Below are positions 53,405-56,918 of a stretch of 56,918 nucleotides of DNA, piece after piece (position 1 is the stretch's first letter; each line of letters begins with the position of its first letter). The DNA is from Chara braunii (Eukaryota; Streptophyta; Charophyceae; Charales; Characeae): assembly GCA_003427395.1 (NCBI GenBank), contig BFEA01000076.1:1053281-1110198 (forward strand). Direction: 5' to 3'. The position numbers and the translations under genes were made by a program. The notes under the pieces are model-generated. The model was not told the DNA's origin, did no database searches, and saw nothing but the letters and a program-made list of their open reading frames with translations.

Positions 53405-54852
53405 TTATGGGGGTAGATCACCATGGAATGACATCATGTTAGCCAGGAGATGAGTCATTTCATTGGAAGAGGATTCTACTAATCCAGAAGGATTCTGAAA
53501 AGTAGGGTTCCCTCCCAATGGAAACTCACTTGTTGATGTCCTGCTAAGCTCACATTCTGTCAATGTTAAGGACTGCAGAGGCAGCTCAATCGCGGTATAA
53601 GGGTTACTTGCCCTTTGTACTAGCTCATTAGGCAACTCTCCAATGAGGAAATAAACATTCACATTGGTCTTTCTCTTCTTCTTAATCTTCATATTTTCAT
53701 CATGTTTAAGAGCAAGAAACCTCATACCTCCCGGATGTCTGGGGTTCAACTTATTCCATGACCTATCACAGACATGACCCATTGCATCTTTCCTTGCCAC
53801 CCCACTCCTTACATCCTCCTCAAGAGGCTTGCAATAGGTGGTAGTATGTCCACTTTCGCCACAATAGTAGCAAGTAAAACTCCTCTTAGGACGCTCATCA
53901 TATCTTCTTCTCTTTCTATTTCCTCCATCATCGTTCTTCCCATTCCTTTTGGTTCTGGGCGAATCCCCCTTCTTACCATGATTTTCGTTGTCATCATCAT
54001 CGTCGTCATCTTCCTCACTTTCAACCTTTTTCTTTCCTCTGACATCCACAGCATGCGTTGCAGGCCTTGCAGGCATAAAGTTAGCCATCACTTTTTGTAG
54101 AATATTCTCAGCAGTCAGATTAATTCCTCTATCCATTCCATTCTCTATCTCCCAATCTTTGGCCAAAGTACTGATCTGATCCACTGACTATTTCCTATGG
54201 GAGAAAGTAGGTAGGGTTCTTATGATTGCAACCATTTCATCCCATCTGAGAGAATAGTGTTGAGCTTGATTAAGGACTCCTTCCCTTTTAGTGTCAGTAA
54301 AATTTGTCAAAAATATATGGTATCTCATAGCTTCATCCAAATATGGAATTCTTCTTGCTGTTCGGATGAAGGTCTGAAGAAAAACATTGAAAGTGTCATA
54401 TTTAGCTCTTTTGATGTTGAATAAGTTCTTAGTTGTGGTTGGAACTGAAACTTTCTCAAATTCATTTTTCAGTCTCTCCTTAACTTCTTCCCAAGTAGTA
54501 GCACCTTCCATTAGTTCCTGAACTGCCAGTCTCGAATCAGTATCACAATAAGATAGATGGTGCTTAAGCCGTTGGTTATCTGTCCAGCCATAACAAAGTC
54601 CAAATAATTCATACTCGTCCAAGAAGTCATTAACCTGAGGTCCTCTTAAGTAGGGAATTCTCTCATCTGGCCTCTTTGCTCTTGCAATATCCGACCCCCC
54701 TTTGATTGTATCANCCTCTTTGCTCTTGCAATATCCGACCCCCCTTTGATTGTATCAACCCTCTCGACCAGTTCCCGTATAACCCCAACCAAGGCCTCTT
54801 CATTGGTCCTTGTTGATGTACTCGGTCTTGCTCGCCCTGCCATCTTGACCAT
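53405..54852 (-). pseudogene. Gag of the minus-strand gypsy element
   Basis: Starts at ATG 54852 (MVKMAGRARPSTS). A 43-bp duplication with an N (54671-54757) breaks the frame. The capsid core is open from 54622 (FLDEYELFGLCYGWTD to RRIPYLDEAMRYHIFL). A TAG at 54188-54190 interrupts, and the same frame continues to 53405 with an acidic patch (EEDDDDDDDNEN), a basic stretch and a CCHC knuckle CYYCGESGHTTTYC (about 53875-53834) with all ligands. Except for the TAG and the duplication the gene is well kept. Confidence 0.85.
54671..54757. repeat. 43-bp exact duplication joined by an N
   Basis: 54671-54713 and 54715-54757 are the same 43 bases with one undetermined base between. It looks like an assembly join of overlapping ends rather than a biological repeat. 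Confidence 0.9.
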
Positions 54853-54913
54853 AGATTTTTTTCCAGATATCCTTTTCTCCCTCTGTCACTCTTGTCCTCT
54901 CCTTCCTTGCCCA

Positions 54914-55180
54914 TCAGTCTCTCACTCTTCTAGCAAGGGATACAGGCTCGTTTCTTTCTTCTCTTATTTGCTCTACCCTTTGAGAGTTTTGTATATATAG
55001 GGTATAAGCAATAATGGATTGGGTAGTGATCAAGGGCAGAGCAATCCTTCTCAGCCTTCCAATGTAATCTTCAATCAACTCTCTTTCATCATCCTTACTC
55101 AGTGTTCTGTCATACCCCTCTATAGTACCCCGGTTCATAAAATATCGAGTTAGATCTATAATCTCATAATCAAATTGCAT
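54914..55180 (-). CDS. Short ORF, unknown, 88 codons
   Basis: ATG at 55180, stop 62 bp before the gag ATG. The protein is mixed and charged (MQFDYEIIDLTRYFMNRG, LSKDDERELIEDYIGRLRRIA), with no transmembrane segment or signal peptide. Its LSK-acidic-hydrophobic block followed by an IA and a TLYI region resembles the LSKAESDKLLNSLNSIA to VRYEAI part of the ORF at 56154-56429. The preceding short frame stops only three bases before this ATG. Function unknown. Confidence 0.4.
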   Translation of the reverse strand: MQFDYEIIDLTRYFMNRGTIEGYDRTLSKDDERELIEDYIGRLRRIALPLITTQSIIAYTLYIQNSQRVEQIREERNEPVSLARRVRD

Positions 55181-55183
55181 CGT

Positions 55184-55273
55184 TTACAGCCCACTACTGA
55201 TCCTTCTTGCAAGAGAGAACCGCTCCTGAAAAGTGTGATATGATACTCTCTCAGTAGTTCCCACTTTCACCAT
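55184..55273 (-). CDS. Very short ORF, 29 codons, between two coupled frames
   Basis: ATG at 55273 begins two bases after the TAA of the upstream frame (55276-55407), and its TAA (55184-55186) lies three bases before the next ATG. It reads MVKVGTTERVSYHTFQERF. The KVxVG and FxERF parts resemble KVRVG before the 55760-56062 frame and TGSTRFTVFEGF near 56560. Too short to be certain. Confidence 0.25.
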   Translation of the reverse strand: MVKVGTTERVSYHTFQERFSLARRISSGL

Positions 55274-55275
55274 TT

Positions 55276-55407
55276 TTAATCTCTCATGCGATCTAAGAAA
55301 AGCTGCAAAAACTCAAGCTCATCCAGGGTAGAAATATTTCTGTCAGAGATCCGAAGAGTCCGTTCTATCTTGACTACTCTACCTTCCAACACAACTCCTA
55401 GTGTCAG
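55276..55407 (-). pseudogene. Open block without its own ATG, related to neighbouring ORFs
   Basis: The frame is open from after a TAG (55408-55410) to a TAA at 55276-55278. It contains KIERTLRISDRNISTLDELEFLQLF, which lines up with LKERSKLRLIRGHEGLSKAESDKLL of the 56154-56429 ORF in its ER..LR.I and LxxLE/AE spacing. Either an exon piece or a decayed copy. Confidence 0.3.
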
Positions 55408-55430
55408 CTATTCAGTCAAACTGGGCATTG

Positions 55431-55649
55431 CTAATCATCATAAGCAACATCTGAAAGGTAGATCTCAGGTTGGACATAATCAGGGATCTCGAATCTGTGT
55501 TCAAAGGTACTCAAAAGTAGGGATTTTATCATCACAGTAGAGTCTTTTTCTCTTGCTCTACCAATCTCAGCAATAGCTTCCAATAGAGGCATCCAATCTC
55601 TCATGCCTTCAAATCCCTTAGCAATTGAGAACTCAGGAAGCCTCTCAAA
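55431..55649 (-). pseudogene. Open block, 72 residues, related to the 56430-56590 block
   Basis: Open from after a TAA at 55650 to a TAG at 55431-55433. It reads FERLPEFSIAKGF, then RDWMPLLEAIAEIGRAR. The FExxPxxS(I/L), (N/R)DW and I/LExA positions match FEGFPAPSLPDKN and NDWFAVIEFAQRVKR near 56540-56450. No start codon at the left edge, so it is an exon or a degenerate copy. Confidence 0.35.
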
Positions 55650-55759
55650 TTATCTTACTTCTTTCCCCAGGTTACTTTTCTCCTTAGCTTTTCAAGCCAC
55701 TCCTTGGTTCTTATGAGACTAATACAAGCACCTGTCTGACACTTCAAGTAGTCATCTTC

Positions 55760-56062
55760 CTATTTTAGGCCTGCTGGTACATAAATCCGTACGTCCAGGA
55801 TGTCAGTACTCAGGAATTTGACCACTGGGATGTGAAATATTATGGGCCCTCTCTCACAAGTCTCATACCTCAGGATCACAAAAGGATTATCACACCCTAT
55901 CACCTCATAGAGTTTACCCCTCACAGTAGTTATCCTGATTACTGGTATTCTTCTTGGGCCCTCTTCACTTTCCATGCAAACTTTATCAGTCATACCAATC
56001 GTATCTTGGGAATGTGAACCCCTCAACAGGTGGAGACGGTATTCCAACAAAAGGTCTGACAT
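55760..56062 (-). CDS. Short ORF, unknown, 100 codons, with RYE...IYVP pattern
   Basis: ATG at 56062; the frame is also open upstream to a TAG near 56086 and beyond that to about 56150. The C-terminal half reads FVILRYETCERG followed by a hydrophobic stretch and LDVRIYVP. The same order (YEIVRYEAIKRS ... YDIGIYVP) appears in the ORF at 56154-56429, so the two are probably diverged copies. The N-terminal LEYRLHLLRG also has a counterpart there (SKLRLIRG). No known domain, signal peptide or membrane segment. Confidence 0.45.
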   Translation of the reverse strand: MSDLLLEYRLHLLRGSHSQDTIGMTDKVCMESEEGPRRIPVIRITTVRGKLYEVIGCDNPFVILRYETCERGPIIFHIPVVKFLSTDILDVRIYVPAGLK

Positions 56063-56153
56063 AGGTGCTGAAGGAGAAATTTCTTCCCTCTCGCTCTAAT
56101 CTTCTCTTCTCATCATCCACAAGATTCGACGCTCGTTACCAACACGCACCTTT

Positions 56154-56429
56154 TCAGCTTTCGTCAAATCTTTGCTTCGGCACATAAATCCCAATATCAT
56201 ATTCATCAAGATCAATAAAATAGCATGTAAGAATATACAGACTGTCTTGTTCTTGTCCTGATCTCTTTATGGCTTCATACCTCACAATTTCATAAGGAAT
56301 TATAGCCTTACATGCTATAGAATTAAGAGAATTCAACAACTTGTCTGACTCAGCCTTACTCAGCCCTTCATGGCCTCTTATCAGTCTAAGCTTAGATCTC
56401 TCTTTCAAGGGTACATAGCGTCGACTCAT
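56154..56429 (-). CDS. Short ORF, unknown, 91 codons, with RYE...IYVP pattern
   Basis: The ATG at 56429 overlaps the stop of the preceding frame in a TGATG. The protein starts basic (MSRRYVPLKERSKLRLIRG), has a helical-looking LSKAESDKLLNSLNSIA block, then YEIVRYEAIKRS and ends YFIDLDEYDIGIYVPKQRF. It resembles the ORF at 55760-56062 in the second half and the 54914-55180 ORF in the middle. Function unknown; it may be part of a larger repeated protein, an unusual leader ORF of the retroelement downstream, or an unrelated decayed gene. Confidence 0.45.
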   Translation of the reverse strand: MSRRYVPLKERSKLRLIRGHEGLSKAESDKLLNSLNSIACKAIIPYEIVRYEAIKRSGQEQDSLYILTCYFIDLDEYDIGIYVPKQRFDES

Positions 56430-56590
56430 CAGACTCTTTGACCTCTTTTCACTCTCTGGGCAAACTCAATCACCGCAAACCAATCATTTTTTGATAAATT
56501 TTTATCAGGCAAGGAAGGAGCTGGAAATCCCTCGAAGACAGTAAATCGAGTAGATCCAGTGAAACACTTGTTCTCTTTCTCAAGCCTCTC
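56429..56590 (-). CDS. End of an ORF, unknown, coupled to the next by TGATG
   Basis: The open frame extends to 56851, but the right part is repeat-derived (HTHTQI runs). The protein-like part begins about 56590 and reads FTVFEGFPAPSLPDKN, NDWFAVIEFAQRVKR up to a TGA whose last base is the A of the following ATG. Its middle resembles the 55431-55649 block. Confidence 0.35.
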   Translation of the reverse strand, partial: ERLEKENKCFTGSTRFTVFEGFPAPSLPDKNLSKNDWFAVIEFAQRVKRGQRV

Positions 56591-56700
56591 TCTGTGATGA
56601 CCCGCCCAAAAAACAGACTGAGAACACTGCTGATTTATGGGATTTGGCAATGGAATGAATGCCTTGCTGTGATTCCCGCATTGTACTGTGGTCCCACGTC

Positions 56701-56806
56701 TGTGTGTGTGCGTGCCTGCTGGTTTGCATACCTGGCTGAGCGCTTGCCGGATTTGTGTGTGTGCGTGCCTGCTGGGTTGCATGCCTATCTGAGTGCTTGC
56801 TGGTTG
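56701..56806. repeat. 53-bp direct repeat, two copies
   Basis: TGTGTGTGTGCGTGCCTGCT opens both copies (56701 and 56754). They continue GGKTTGCATRCCT and end in GCTTGCYGG, with about eight differences. A fragment of a third copy follows. Confidence 0.85.
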
Positions 56807-56860
56807 GGTATGTGTGTAACCCGCCAGGGTACTTGTTGGTTGCAAGCCCACCGGGCCGGT

Positions 56861-56869
56861 ACTTACCTG
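56861..56869 (-). promoter_or_regulatory. Consensus splice-donor sequence on the minus strand
   Basis: The minus strand reads CAGGTAAGT, a perfect match to the eukaryotic 5' splice-site consensus. The same nine bases on the same strand occur at 28375-28383, 30290-30298 and 37819-37827, all in LTR or probable LTR sequence. Here it lies about 270 bases upstream of the short related frames. Confidence 0.3.
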
Positions 56870-56918
56870 TGGCCGTGACTTTGGAGGGTTGCAGGGGGGT
56901 AAACATGCCGGTAGCGGG

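Larger units (their letters stand above)
50575..54852 (-). mobile_element. Ty3/gypsy retrotransposon with internal pol deletion
   Basis: On the minus strand the order is gag (54852-53405), protease (53398-52343), N-terminal RT (52115-51640) and then directly integrase (51660-50590). RT palm with its catalytic motif, the RT thumb, RNase H and the first part of integrase are missing. The style of gag and RT (VVPQG instead of MPFGL) differs from the three other gypsy elements in the window, so it belongs to a different lineage. No primer-binding site was found upstream of gag, where instead a chain of short open frames lies. Confidence 0.88.

Overview
The window looks like intergenic, transposon-rich nuclear DNA of a plant-lineage eukaryote. 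The evidence is: several decayed Ty3/gypsy LTR retrotransposons whose primer-binding sites match the plant-type initiator-Met tRNA (TGGTATCAGAGC), a chromodomain-bearing pol, many (CT)n/(GA)n microsatellites, no operon-like gene packing, and a fragment carrying two plant-mitochondrial-type tRNA genes. A charophyte alga such as Chara braunii is my best guess from the style of the retroelement proteins; this is recollection and inference, not a database match. There is one 748-base assembly gap (14268-15015) and about a dozen isolated Ns, several at the joint of exact duplications.

Layout. 1-16 kb: no gene recognised; a ladder of about 63-bp units with a conserved CTTAAGTTAGGGC core (3.35-4.58 kb), a 331-bp-period duplication (8.0-8.55 kb) and a 1.5-kb tandem duplication (9.7-12.5 kb). 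16.1 kb: an LTR 3' end with a decayed primer-binding site and a possible gag remnant. 18.8-25.7 kb, minus strand: a broken chromovirus-type Ty3/gypsy element (gag, then 2.9 kb of unidentified sequence, then RT, RNase H, integrase and chromodomain). 26-27.6 kb: hairpins, ATATATCGTCAT repeats and long GAA/GAG-type purine blocks. 28.6-42 kb, plus strand: a nested system. An outer Ty3/gypsy element begins at about 28.66 kb, and its gag is interrupted at 29898 by a complete but dead 9-kb inner Ty3/gypsy element (29899-38929, LTR-to-LTR). The inner element's 3' LTR was itself later invaded by about 527 bp of mitochondrial DNA with tRNA-Lys(UUU) and tRNA-Ile(CAU). The outer element resumes at 38930 and is cut off after the RT YLDD motif at about 41978. 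42-45 kb: nothing recognised. 45.4-46.4 kb, minus strand: an intact 327-codon ORF of unknown function with a TATA box upstream. 48.0 kb: a low-complexity gag-like remnant. 50.6-54.9 kb, minus strand: another Ty3/gypsy element with gag, protease, the N-terminal part of RT, then a deletion that fuses RT directly to integrase. 54.9-56.6 kb, minus strand: a chain of short related open frames of unknown function, some joined by stop-start junctions.

No element here appears able to move by itself: each has stops, frameshifts or deletions. The relative order of events can be read for the nested block: outer element, then inner element, then mitochondrial insertion. The most unusual signals are the chain of related short frames at the right edge, the mitochondrial insertion inside an LTR, the row of stem-loops in the inner LTR, and the spaced CTTAAG-core repeats.
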